A stretch of DNA of 64,000 nt from Aquilonibacter sp963703325. GTDB lineage: Bacteria; Vulcanimicrobiota; Vulcanimicrobiia; Vulcanimicrobiales; Vulcanimicrobiaceae. The translations under genes and the position numbers were made by a program. Location: assembly GCA_963703325.1 (NCBI GenBank), contig OY969805.1:2976001-3040000 (forward strand), written 5' to 3'. The notes under the pieces are model-generated. The model saw nothing but the letters and a program-made list of their open reading frames with translations, made no database searches and was not told the origin of the DNA. Positions 34,163-42,739 of the stretch are shown here, one piece after another; within the stretch, counting starts at the first letter, position 1, and every line of letters begins with the position of its first letter.

Positions 34163-35893
34163 ATGCCCGACGCCCACGTCCACGAAGCTTCGCTGCCCGC
34201 GCTGCGCCACACGGCCGCTCACGTTCTCGCCTACGCCGTCCAGGAGCTTTTTCCCGAAGCCAAGCCGACGATCGGACCGGCGATCGAGAACGGCTTCTAC
34301 TACGACTTCGACCGCAGCGAGCCGTTCACGCCCGACGATCTCGCGCACCTCGAAGAGCGGATGCGCAAAATCATCGCGGCCGACTACGAGATGACCGGAC
34401 AAACGGTCACGCGCGATCAGGCGATCGCGCGCTTCGCCGGCAATCCGTACAAGGTCGAACTCGCCGAGGCGATTCCCGAGGGCGAACCGGTCACGCTGTA
34501 CACGATCGGCGACTTCACCGACCTCTGCCGCGGCGGTCATGCCGATCGCACCGGCGAGATCGGCGCGGTAAAGCTCACCAGCGTGGCGGGCGCGTATTGG
34601 CGCGGCGACGAGCACAACCCGATGCTCCAGCGCATCTACGGGACGGCCTGGCACACGCCGGCGGAACTCGACGCCTACCTCACCCAGGTTGAAGAGGCGC
34701 AAAAGCGCGACCATCGCAAGCTGGGCGTTGAGCTCGATCTCTTTTCTATAGAGGAAGACGCGGGCGGCGGATTGGTCTTCTGGCACCCGAAGGGCGCCAC
34801 CGTCCGCGGCCTCATCGAGGAGTTCATCCGCACCGGGCTGCGGGAACGCGGGTATCTGCCGGTGGTCACGCCGCACATCGTCAGCGAGAAACTCTACGAA
34901 ATCTCGGGCCACCTCGAAAACTACGCGCACGGCATGTTCGGCGCGCTCGAGGTCGAGGAGCAGCGCTTTCGGCTCAAACCGATGAACTGCCCCGGGCACA
35001 TCTTGATCTATCGCGGCCAGCCGCACAGCTATCGCGAGCTGCCGATTCGCTATTCGGAATTCGGCACGGTGTATCGTTTCGAGCGTTCGGGCGTGCTGCA
35101 CGGACTCACGCGCGTGCGCGGCTTCACCCAAGACGACGCGCACATCTTCTGTACCCCCGAACAACTGCAGGGCGAATTCGAGCAGACACTCGATGAAGCG
35201 CTGCGCCTGATGAAGGCGTTCGGTTTCTCCGACTTCGAGTATTTTCTCTCAACGCGCGAAGAAGCGCTGCGCGCCGATACCGATGCGATCGCCGAAGACG
35301 CGATTCGCCGCGCGCTCGAGCGCTACGAACTGCCTTATCAACTCGACGATGGCGGGGGCGCGTTCTACGGTCCGAAACTCGATATCAACGTGCGCGATGC
35401 GATCGGGCGCAAATGGCAGCTTGGCACCGTGCAAGTCGATTTCAACTTGCCGGAGCGCTTCGAACTCAAATACCGCGGCGCCGATGGGCTCGATCACCGG
35501 CCGGTGATGATCCACCGCGCACTTGCCGGCTCGCTCGAGCGCTTCTTCGGTATCTTAATCGAGCATTACGGCGGCGCATTCCCCGCCTGGCTCGCCCCGG
35601 TACAAGCGATGGTCACGCCAATTTCTGAGAATCAGGTGGGATACGCGCGCGAGGTCGCGGCGCGTCTGAGCGGAATGGGGTTCCGTGTGTCGGTCGACGA
35701 GAGCAATGAGAAGCTGGGTTACAAGATCCGGCACTGGAAGACCCAAAAAGTCCCATATATTCTTGTCGTGGGCAAACAAGAAGCTGCCGATAATACAGTT
35801 AACGTCAACGAACGAGCGGTAGAAGAGAAACGCACGATTTCGGTGAGCGAATTTGCCGAAGAGCTAAAGCGAAAGGTCGACACTCGAGGATGA
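34163..35893 (+). CDS. thrS: Threonyl-tRNA synthetase lacking the TGS domain
   Basis: 576 aa; standard bacterial ThrS is about 640 aa with an N-terminal TGS domain that is absent here, so the protein begins almost directly with the editing domain (LRHTAAHVLAYAVQELFPEA and TDLCRGGHADRTGEIG, keeping the editing His and Cys). The catalytic class II core has the Zn-binding Cys in RLKPMNCPGHILIY, motif 2 TVYRFERSGVLHGLTRVRGF, DINVRDAIGRKWQLGTVQVD and the anticodon domain with FRVSVDESNEKLGYKIR. ATG 34163 fits the conserved start; the preceding bases hold no extra coding. It overlaps the next gene by 4 bases. Confidence 0.94.
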   Translation: MPDAHVHEASLPALRHTAAHVLAYAVQELFPEAKPTIGPAIENGFYYDFDRSEPFTPDDLAHLEERMRKIIAADYEMTGQTVTRDQAIARFAGNPYKVELAEAIPEGEPVTLYTIGDFTDLCRGGHADRTGEIGAVKLTSVAGAYWRGDEHNPMLQRIYGTAWHTPAELDAYLTQVEEAQKRDHRKLGVELDLFSIEEDAGGGLVFWHPKGATVRGLIEEFIRTGLRERGYLPVVTPHIVSEKLYEISGHLENYAHGMFGALEVEEQRFRLKPMNCPGHILIYRGQPHSYRELPIRYSEFGTVYRFERSGVLHGLTRVRGFTQDDAHIFCTPEQLQGEFEQTLDEALRLMKAFGFSDFEYFLSTREEALRADTDAIAEDAIRRALERYELPYQLDDGGGAFYGPKLDINVRDAIGRKWQLGTVQVDFNLPERFELKYRGADGLDHRPVMIHRALAGSLERFFGILIEHYGGAFPAWLAPVQAMVTPISENQVGYAREVAARLSGMGFRVSVDESNEKLGYKIRHWKTQKVPYILVVGKQEAADNTVNVNERAVEEKRTISVSEFAEELKRKVDTRG

Positions 35894-36837
35894 AGTTCTT
35901 TGTCACCCCGAGCGTAGCGCAGCGTAGTCGAGGGGTCCTATTCGCATGTGTTGCGTTGACTCTTGGCGCGTGTCAAGGAAGTTTCGGCAGTGGTGGTACG
36001 TCGGCGCCGGGCGGCGTGAATCCGCCGGTCGCCTCACCCAACATGGCCACGCCGGCGGGGCTTTCGCCCAAGCCCTCCGGCTCGCCGACCACACCGCCCG
36101 GTAACGAGGTTCAGTATCTCGTTTCCGACGCCGCAAACGGCATCAAGTGTCCTGCGGATCAGGGCTTCTCGTGCACGCTGCAATTTTCTGTTGCGACGCC
36201 ATCACCCACGCCGACCGGCTCGGGTGCTCCGTCGCCGACGCCGACGCCAACCCCCACACCGACACCGACACCGACACCCACGCCGTCGAGTTCGGCATCA
36301 CCGCTTTTCACGCCGACGCCGGCGCCCTCACCGACTGCGAGCGGCGCACACATCACGCTGCACATCACCGGCTTGCCGAAAGATGCGCCGAAGATGAACA
36401 ACCCCGATCCGAAAGCGGTCGCCACCGTCGCGCTCGTCGCGCTGCGCTTGCACACCGACGCCAACGTGACGATTGCCGGCAACGTCACCGCCGACTTCAC
36501 CCTGCCTAAGGAACAGCTCGGCGGACGCGGCTTCGCGGTGCAACTCTATCACGAGGAAATAAGCAAAAAACACAAAGTCAGCGACACGTTCCTTGGTTCG
36601 TACGCAAAGTCGAAGCTTGCCGGCACGACGTTGACGTTCCAGGTTGGCGCTCCATCGCTGCAAATCAAGAAAGACGAAACCTGGCTGATCGTGCTCTATG
36701 GGGATGAGCTACCCTCGTCAAGCACGTCACCGAGTGGCTCGCCCAGTGCATCACCTAGCGGATCCGCGAGTACAAGTGCATCGCCGAGCGCGTCGCCGAG
36801 TTCGTCACCGAGCGCATCGCCCTCCGCGTCACCGTGA
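35890..36837 (+). CDS. Low-complexity lipoprotein with Pro-Thr repeat and Ser-Pro tail
   Basis: 315 aa. Lipobox LTLGACQGS. The N-terminal charged region (FFVTPSVAQRSRGV) is encoded by a REP-like repeat. A Pro/Thr tract (residues about 118-132, about seven PT units) precedes a conserved-looking beta-domain (ITLHITGLPKDAP to LIVLYGDEL). The last 40 residues are Ser-Pro-Ala repeats (SPSGSPSASPSGSAS). Likely surface-exposed with flexible wall-spanning linkers. The central domain is not recognised. Cotranslated with thrS (ATGA), an odd pairing. Confidence 0.65.
   Translation: MKFFVTPSVAQRSRGVLFACVALTLGACQGSFGSGGTSAPGGVNPPVASPNMATPAGLSPKPSGSPTTPPGNEVQYLVSDAANGIKCPADQGFSCTLQFSVATPSPTPTGSGAPSPTPTPTPTPTPTPTPTPSSSASPLFTPTPAPSPTASGAHITLHITGLPKDAPKMNNPDPKAVATVALVALRLHTDANVTIAGNVTADFTLPKEQLGGRGFAVQLYHEEISKKHKVSDTFLGSYAKSKLAGTTLTFQVGAPSLQIKKDETWLIVLYGDELPSSSTSPSGSPSASPSGSASTSASPSASPSSSPSASPSASP
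35901..35938. repeat. REP-like repeat element inside the lipoprotein 5' end
   Basis: TGTCACCCCGAGCGTAGCGC followed by AGCGTAGTCGAGGGGTCC. This sequence type, which reads VTPSVAQRSRGV when translated, is a dispersed extragenic repeat common in several high-GC phyla (established knowledge, not counted here). It can fold into an imperfect hairpin. A degenerate piece (GTGTCGAAGGGTCT) sits at 37163-37176 before tsaD. Confidence 0.6.
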
Positions 36838-36842
36838 TGCGT

Positions 36843-37127
36843 TTAGTGCCGTAGCGCGAACGCGACCGTTGCGATCGCGCCGATGATGACCGCCGTCTGA
36901 CCAAGCATCCAGCCGACGAGCGTACGTAAATTACCGTCGACCTTCCGATCCTGTCCATCGAGGCGGCGGTCGATCGTCTCAAAGTGCTGATCGACGCGCC
37001 CAAAACCAATATTCATATCGGATCGCAGGTCGCCGAGTCGCTTGTCAATTTGCTCGTAGGCACCGTTGAGATGCTCGACGCTCGCCTCGAGAGCCGACAG
37101 GCGAATGTCGAGAGGTTGGGCACTCAT
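36843..37127 (-). CDS. Small coiled-coil protein with C-terminal membrane helix
   Basis: 94 aa. Residues about 5-65 are a charged coiled coil (SALEASVEHLNGAYEQIDKR, VDQHFETIDRRLDGQDRKVD), then one TM helix (TAVIIGAIATVAFAL). It resembles small XhlA/DUF1640-like tail-anchored proteins. No Shine-Dalgarno precedes the ATG; instead a TAGAAT hexamer lies 6 bases upstream, suggesting a leaderless transcript. Confidence 0.68.
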   Translation of the reverse strand: MSAQPLDIRLSALEASVEHLNGAYEQIDKRLGDLRSDMNIGFGRVDQHFETIDRRLDGQDRKVDGNLRTLVGWMLGQTAVIIGAIATVAFALRH

Positions 37128-37133
37128 CGGCCC

Positions 37134-37139
37134 ATTCTA
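37134..37139 (-). promoter_or_regulatory. -10 element for leaderless transcript
   Basis: TAGAAT followed by six bases (GGGCCG) and the ATG of the small coiled-coil gene. Transcription would start at or next to the A of the ATG. A clear -35 is not visible. Confidence 0.55.
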
Positions 37140-37180
37140 CCATAGAGATTGTATCCAAGCAGTGTCGAAGGGTCTCCAAA

Positions 37181-38191
37181 ATGATCATCCTCGGGATCGA
37201 GACCTCGTGTGACGACACCGCGACCTCGCTGGTGCGCGACGGTCGCGATGTGTTGGCAAGCGTCTCGACCAACCAAGATGCGTTTCACGCGAAGTACGGC
37301 GGTATCGTTCCGGAAATCGCCAGCCGTCAACACGTCGCATTGCTATCGGCGGCGGTTGACGATGCGCTCGGCCGTGCCGGCATGACCTTCGCCGACGTCG
37401 ATGCATTCGGCGTCACACGCGGACCGGGATTGATCGGAAGCCTCGTCGTCGGCGTTGCCAGCGCCAAAGCACTGGCCTTCGCGCTCGACAAACCGCTCTA
37501 CGCGGTCAACCATTTGCACGGGCATATCTTTGCAGCATTTCTCGACGCCAACGAAGATCCGCCGTACCCGTTTCTCGCGTTGCTGGTCTCGGGCGGCCAC
37601 TCGCAATTGGTCGACGTGCGTTCCGCGACCGAGATGTACGTCATCGGCCGCACGCGCGACGACGCAGCGGGTGAGGCTTACGACAAGACCGCACGGCTGC
37701 TTGGCTTGTCGTATCCCGGCGGCCCACGACTCGACGCGCTCGCGCGCGACGGCAATCCCAAAGCGTTTGCGTTTCCGCGCCATCGCCCCGAAGCCGGCGT
37801 ACTCGATCTCTCGTTTTCCGGTTTGAAAACGTCGGTGCGCTACTTCCTCGAATCCGACGCGGGCAAAGACGCGAAGCCGGCCGACGTCGCCGCGTCGTTT
37901 CAAGCCGCCGTCGTCGACGTGCTGATGGCGCGTGTCGAGAGCGCGTTTGCAAGCGGCGAGTATCGCGCGCTCGTTGTCTCCGGCGGTGTCGCAGCGAATT
38001 CGGCGTTACAAGCGCGCGTGCGCGTTTGGAGCGATACGCACGGCGTGGCGGCCTTCATTCCGCCGCCGAAATACTGTACCGACAACGCTGCCATGATCGC
38101 CGCCGCGGCGTATCGTCAGCGCGAGATCGCGCGCGTCGATCCGCTCACGCTCTCCGCCGACCCGAATCTCCCTTTCGAACCGGCGGCGTAA
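37181..38191 (+). CDS. tsaD: tRNA N6-adenosine threonylcarbamoyltransferase TsaD
   Basis: 336 aa, full length. Transfers the threonylcarbamoyl group to A37 of ANN-reading tRNAs. ASKHA motifs: IILGIETSCDDTATSLVRDG, the metal-binding HLHGH in YAVNHLHGHIFAAFL, LVSGGHSQLVDV, DDAAGEAYDKTARLLGLSYPGG and VVSGGVAANSALQARV. ATG 37181 is preceded by GAAGGG at 8 bases. The other tsa genes are not in the window. Confidence 0.95.
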   Translation: MIILGIETSCDDTATSLVRDGRDVLASVSTNQDAFHAKYGGIVPEIASRQHVALLSAAVDDALGRAGMTFADVDAFGVTRGPGLIGSLVVGVASAKALAFALDKPLYAVNHLHGHIFAAFLDANEDPPYPFLALLVSGGHSQLVDVRSATEMYVIGRTRDDAAGEAYDKTARLLGLSYPGGPRLDALARDGNPKAFAFPRHRPEAGVLDLSFSGLKTSVRYFLESDAGKDAKPADVAASFQAAVVDVLMARVESAFASGEYRALVVSGGVAANSALQARVRVWSDTHGVAAFIPPPKYCTDNAAMIAAAAYRQREIARVDPLTLSADPNLPFEPAA

Positions 38192-38229
38192 CGCAGGCGC
38201 GTACCCGCAAGCGCGTAGAAGGTTGTTAG

Positions 38230-39981
38230 GTGAAAAAGACGCCGGGAATCTTTTCCGTTGGGGCGGCTGCGCTTATTGCCGGTTGCGGCGGCGGTCCAAA
38301 TGGCCCTTCGCTCGGCCGGGTGGAACCGCCCGCCGCCTCCGGTTCCGGTCCGATGGCAACGGCATCGCTCCGCTTGCAGATTCCGGCGCGCGGCACAACG
38401 GCCGCGCGCGGTCGCCGTCCCCAATGGATATCGCCGAGCAGCGCGACGCTTGGCGTTCGGGTTCTCGCATCGCCGGTGCCCAACCCAACCCCGACGGAAA
38501 ACGTCTATACGATTCCAACGCCCGGACCCGTGCCGACGTCGATGACGGTCCAGGTCCCCGCGCCGATTTCCGAAGACACGTTTGTTGCAAGCGTCTACGA
38601 CGGCGATCACAATCTGCTGGCAACCGGAAGCTCAGCCCCCATCGCCGTCTCGCTCAGCGGCACGCCGGCCGTATCGGTCACGATGCTCGGCGTCGCGAGC
38701 GGCGTGCAATACACCGTCGCCGGCAGCACGCCGGCGATCTGGCGCGTGTTGGAAAACTTGGGTGCGCCCCAAACGACGTCTATCGACGCGCAACCGGTCG
38801 ATGCCGATGATAACCTCATCCCCGGAACGCTTGCGACTGCGGCAACGCTCAGCGCGACCGACGGCGTTACCCTTTCCACGACGTCGATTACGGCTGCGAC
38901 CTCGGTGACAGCAACCTATCCCAGCAACACGGCAGGCTCGGGATCGATCACCTCGCCGCTCGCCTTAAACGCCGGCACATCAACGCTCAACGCTGCGGTC
39001 GACGGCGACTACTATGTTTTCGTCGACGACGGCGACGGCACGATATACGTCATCGATGGGCTCACGCAAACACAGGCCGGCTCGGTTCTGGCCGGCCCCG
39101 CCGGGGTGCAGATCGCGGCGTTGAGCGGCTGCGCCACCGGCGCGTTCGCCGTCGCGGGCAGTTCCTCGGCCGCATCTTCGTTCTTCGTAGCTGCGCCGAC
39201 GACCGCGAATCCAACGCCGGCGCCGCTCGCCTCGCCGCTACCCGCAGCGATCATTGCGGCGAATCCGTTTCAGTATGGCGCCGCTGCCGATGCGCATTGC
39301 GACGCTTTTTACAACAATAGCAACAGCGGCTATCCGGTCGTGAAGTTGAGCGGTTTCGACTCGACGATCGCCGCGAATCCGTCGTTTGCCACCGGCTTTA
39401 GTTATGACCTCGCGCTGAGGTCGATCGGCGGCGACCTCTATTCGGCCGCCGTTCCGTCACCCACCGAAATTCAGGCGCTCTACGTGCCCGAAACGACCGG
39501 CGGCGCCGCGAATATGTCGGCCGGCTATACAACGCCGGAGGTCAACCCGTCTGCGGTCTACGTTGCCGGCGCCGGAAGTTCCGTATTTCTCGTTGCTAAC
39601 ACGTGCTCGGGGCAACCCGTTCTTCAGTCACTCAGCGGCGGATCGCAGATCACGCTCTCACAGTTTGAAGCGATTGACGGCGCCGCACAAGCGACGGATG
39701 GCACGGTGTATCTCGCCGGTCTGTCAGAAGCGAGCGGCAATGCACCCACCCTCGCATATGGCGCCATCGGCAGCATCGCAACGGCGTCCACCGTTGCACT
39801 CGGAGCCACGCCCATCGACGTAGCGGTGTCGCCGGATCAGCAATACGTGTGCGTGCTCGAATCCCCAACGGGATCGAACGGACAGCTTGAATTCTTCCGG
39901 CGCTTACCGTCGCCCGCACTCGTTGCGACCGTGCCCTTGAGCACGTCATCGAGTCCGCAGTCGTTTAGTATCGGGCCCTGA
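38230..39981 (+). CDS. Lipoprotein with Ig-like and propeller-like regions
   Basis: 583 aa from GTG 38230 with GAAGG upstream. Lipobox in GAAALIAGCGGG. Pro-rich region (residues about 80-105, PVPNPTPTENVYTIPTPGPV), then Ig-like beta-strands (TSMTVQVPAPISEDTFVASV, AATLSATDGVTLSTTSITAA) and, from about 255, repeats such as DGDYYVFVDDGDGTIYVIDG, VAVSPDQQYVCVLES that resemble propeller blades. Unrecognised family, probably surface-anchored. Related in style to the lipoproteins at 24951 and 35890, suggesting a lineage-specific secretome. Confidence 0.65.
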   Translation: MKKTPGIFSVGAAALIAGCGGGPNGPSLGRVEPPAASGSGPMATASLRLQIPARGTTAARGRRPQWISPSSATLGVRVLASPVPNPTPTENVYTIPTPGPVPTSMTVQVPAPISEDTFVASVYDGDHNLLATGSSAPIAVSLSGTPAVSVTMLGVASGVQYTVAGSTPAIWRVLENLGAPQTTSIDAQPVDADDNLIPGTLATAATLSATDGVTLSTTSITAATSVTATYPSNTAGSGSITSPLALNAGTSTLNAAVDGDYYVFVDDGDGTIYVIDGLTQTQAGSVLAGPAGVQIAALSGCATGAFAVAGSSSAASSFFVAAPTTANPTPAPLASPLPAAIIAANPFQYGAAADAHCDAFYNNSNSGYPVVKLSGFDSTIAANPSFATGFSYDLALRSIGGDLYSAAVPSPTEIQALYVPETTGGAANMSAGYTTPEVNPSAVYVAGAGSSVFLVANTCSGQPVLQSLSGGSQITLSQFEAIDGAAQATDGTVYLAGLSEASGNAPTLAYGAIGSIATASTVALGATPIDVAVSPDQQYVCVLESPTGSNGQLEFFRRLPSPALVATVPLSTSSSPQSFSIGP

Positions 39982-40034
39982 TCCAGACCCTCGTTGCCGG
40001 CGCGAGCGAGGCGCCGGCTGCGCTCGACGAAGCG

Positions 40035-41153
40035 GTGCAGATGCGCTTGCGCGGCGAGCATTTTTTTTCGCGATTTGCGTTCACCCATCCGGGATTGATC
40101 CGGGTGCTAAAAACCGCGGCTGAAAATCTTGAACTGCCCGACGCGGAGAGTCGGCGAATTGCTTTCGCGAGGCTCGCGCGGTTAGAAGGCATCAACGACG
40201 CGCGCGGGGTTCCGATTCGCAGCCCGCAGAAGGACGTCGCGCGGGCGGCGACGCTCGCGATGATTGCGCGACTCGCGGAAGCGTCCGTCGTGTGCACGCA
40301 GGAAGAGCGGCGGCTGTTCGAGTTGCTCTTTGAGCGCGCGCTTGCCGGCGGGTTCGACACAAAGATGACGGCGCCGTCACCCTCGGGATTCGTTCCCGCG
40401 GCGCTGGATATCGCGGCGGAGAGGGACGCGTTCGTCGTGTGGGCGCCGAACGAACCCGCGCGGCGTACGGCGTTAGCTGTGTACGCCCTCGAACAGTTGA
40501 ACCTTCGCGTCATCGTCGTGTGCCGGGATGGTGCGTTATCGAACGTTCGCGCGCTTTTCGTGCGGCCGCACGACGCAGATGCAGCGCTCGCACGAGCGCG
40601 TGCGGTGCTGGATCTCTCGGTCGGTGATCCGGGCGATGCGTTGGCATTGGCGAGTTTGGGTTTGCCGCTTGCCGTCTCGTATCTCTCGGGTGCCTACGAG
40701 CTGCTCGACGGCATTGCGATCTACCGCCCATGGATGCAGCGCGATATTGAAATAGCCGCGCTTACGGCGCTGGGCCTCTCGGCCGCGCGAACGATCGGCG
40801 TCACGGCAAACGCTCCGATCTACCGCGAGCCCGCGACCGATGGTCCGCTCGTCGCGGTCTCGGGCGGCGACAATGTCGAAGGGCAAACCTACACGGCAAT
40901 TAGGCGCAGCGGGGGCGCGACGTACGCCGCGCAGATCCCAGATGACGCCGTGCTGTTCGATACGCACGTCGCGACCCTGGTTGAAGCGATCGAGCGATCC
41001 GGTGCCGACCGCGCGGTCAGCGACGGGATCCGGCGAACGGCGGAATCTCCGGGATATGCGCTGGTTTCCGGCGCGTTCTCCTTAACGCGCGTGCAGGCTC
41101 GTGGCCAGGCCATCGTGCGCGTGCCGCGCGTGACCGGGGTGCTTGCGTTGTAA
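40035..41153 (+). CDS. Unknown protein sharing a module with the downstream glycosyltransferase-like protein
   Basis: About 372 aa from GTG 40035. Residues 132-234 contain FVVWAPNEPARRTALAVYAL, VVCRDGALSN, and SYLSGAYELLDGIAIYRPWM, which align with residues 149-250 of the next protein. The frame is open and protein-like back to 39978 (CTG overlapping the upstream TGA, reading LIQTLVAGASEAPAALDEAV), so a longer CTG-initiated form is possible. No signal peptide. The first 110 residues are helical (RRIAFARLARLEGI) and unplaced. Likely half of a paired system with the downstream gene (TAATG junction). Confidence 0.6.
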   Translation: MQMRLRGEHFFSRFAFTHPGLIRVLKTAAENLELPDAESRRIAFARLARLEGINDARGVPIRSPQKDVARAATLAMIARLAEASVVCTQEERRLFELLFERALAGGFDTKMTAPSPSGFVPAALDIAAERDAFVVWAPNEPARRTALAVYALEQLNLRVIVVCRDGALSNVRALFVRPHDADAALARARAVLDLSVGDPGDALALASLGLPLAVSYLSGAYELLDGIAIYRPWMQRDIEIAALTALGLSAARTIGVTANAPIYREPATDGPLVAVSGGDNVEGQTYTAIRRSGGATYAAQIPDDAVLFDTHVATLVEAIERSGADRAVSDGIRRTAESPGYALVSGAFSLTRVQARGQAIVRVPRVTGVLAL

Positions 41154-42739
41154 TGGCGCACACGCGGATCACGACCGATGCGTTCGGTGCGCTGGAAAAC
41201 CTCGATGTGGCGGTTCGACTGCGTGCCGCGCACGATTCCTTCGACCTTGCGCTTCGGCTCGACGACGACCGCGGCAGCGTTGCGGCTATCCTCGCGCACG
41301 ATATCTGTCACCGAAACCCCGATCCGGGTTCGCGACGCACCGCGCTAGATCGGGTAGGAAGCCCCGACGCCGTAATCGGACAGAATCCTCTCATCCGCTT
41401 CGCAGCCATGGACCTCGCGACTAAAGCAACGGTCCGCGATCTGGCGATGCTCGCGCGGTCGCTCGTCTTTCGCTCCTGGGCCGAACTGCGGCGCGCCGTA
41501 ATGAATTTCGACATCATTCACCGCTCGTATAGCATCCAACCATCGAACGACACACTCGTGCCGGATCCAAGATCGCGCCGAGATCCTGACGGGAGCGTGC
41601 TGATTTGGGCACCCGGCGAAACCGTCGAGCGGCTCTATCTCGTGCTGACCGCGGCTGCCGAATCGGGAAGAGCGGTCTGGGTGGTTTGCAAGGCCGGTGA
41701 TCTGGCAAACATTCCGGCCGAGATCGTTGCCATCGAAGATGCTGCGCGCGCGCTTGCGAGTGCTTCCGTCTGCGTCGCCGCGTCATTGAGCGACCCCGGC
41801 CCGGCAATCGCGCTCGCGCGGTGGCAGATTCCGCTGTGCGCGACGTTTACGAGTGGAGCGTACGAATGGATCGACTCGGTCGCTTCGTACCGCTCGTGGA
41901 GTGTAAGCAGCGCTGCTTCGGCGATAGCATTTGCGCTTGCCGCGCCGCTTCCGGCGCTCACGTCCGTAGCACCGTCCCGCGCTTGCGCCGTGGAAGCGCC
42001 CACGCACGACGTAGCGGTTACCGTCGTGGTCCGCAGCGAAGGTGCGTCGATTTCGCGCAGCACGGCGGAGTCGATTGCCGGTCAGAACCACTCGAATTAC
42101 GAACTGATCGTCGCGCCGTCTGCGCAAGGTCTTCGCGACGCCCTTGACGCGGCAAAAGGCACGTACATCGCGTTCTTACGCGATGGCGACGTCTTGTTTC
42201 GTGAAGGACTCGCATCACTGGTGAACGCGCTCGAGCAGTCGCAAGCGGAGCTCGCCTACGGGGATGGGCTGCTCGGCTATCTCGTCGATGCGCCGGGACC
42301 GCCAGTCGTAATGAGCTACGCAGTCACAGAACGGATGCCGGTGTCGGCGCGAGCGATGGCGGCCGTCGACGAGTTCGTCGGCACCTATTTCCGCGTGCTC
42401 TTCCGGCGCGAAGCGCTCGTTCGGACCGGTTTGCGTGAAGACCTTGACGGCCTGATGATCTACGATGCTTTCCTGCGTACGCTTGAGCGCACCACGGCGG
42501 TTTGCATCGACGAGGTGTGCGGCGTGTCGTACCGTTATCTCAACGGTGCAAGCCCCGGCGAAGCAAGCGTTCAATATGCGCCGGAGTACGAGAGCATCTA
42601 CGCGCGGGTTCCGGCCGCTGATGCTGCCGTAGGTGCGGCACGGGCCGCCGTGTTGCAGCATCTGCAGTCGCATGAACGCATCGGACTGCGGCCGCCGCCG
42701 CAGCGCCTGCATCCACCGCGCCCGAAGGACGGCCCATGA
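41153..42739 (+). CDS. Glycosyltransferase-like protein with duplicated N-terminal module
   Basis: 528 aa. Residues 149-250 share WAPGETVERLYLVLTAAAES, VVCKAGDLANI and FTSGAYEWIDSVASYRSW with the upstream protein. Residues about 288-470 look like a GT-A fold family-2-type domain: VAVTVVVRSEGASISRSTAE, ESIAGQNHSNYELIVAPSAQ, AAKGTYIAFLRDGDVLFREG with DGD in the place of the usual DxD, and later AYGDGLLGYLV. No transmembrane helix. Coupled to the upstream gene (TAATG) and to an MFS transporter downstream (4-base overlap). Sugar specificity cannot be told. Confidence 0.65.
   Translation: MAHTRITTDAFGALENLDVAVRLRAAHDSFDLALRLDDDRGSVAAILAHDICHRNPDPGSRRTALDRVGSPDAVIGQNPLIRFAAMDLATKATVRDLAMLARSLVFRSWAELRRAVMNFDIIHRSYSIQPSNDTLVPDPRSRRDPDGSVLIWAPGETVERLYLVLTAAAESGRAVWVVCKAGDLANIPAEIVAIEDAARALASASVCVAASLSDPGPAIALARWQIPLCATFTSGAYEWIDSVASYRSWSVSSAASAIAFALAAPLPALTSVAPSRACAVEAPTHDVAVTVVVRSEGASISRSTAESIAGQNHSNYELIVAPSAQGLRDALDAAKGTYIAFLRDGDVLFREGLASLVNALEQSQAELAYGDGLLGYLVDAPGPPVVMSYAVTERMPVSARAMAAVDEFVGTYFRVLFRREALVRTGLREDLDGLMIYDAFLRTLERTTAVCIDEVCGVSYRYLNGASPGEASVQYAPEYESIYARVPAADAAVGAARAAVLQHLQSHERIGLRPPPQRLHPPRPKDGP

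Noticed and set aside
36236..36290. CCGACGCC-type repeats as a possible CRISPR or phase-variable tract
   Set aside because: They are trinucleotide-based Pro-Thr codons of a low-complexity linker, with no spacers; length variation cannot be judged from one sequence.
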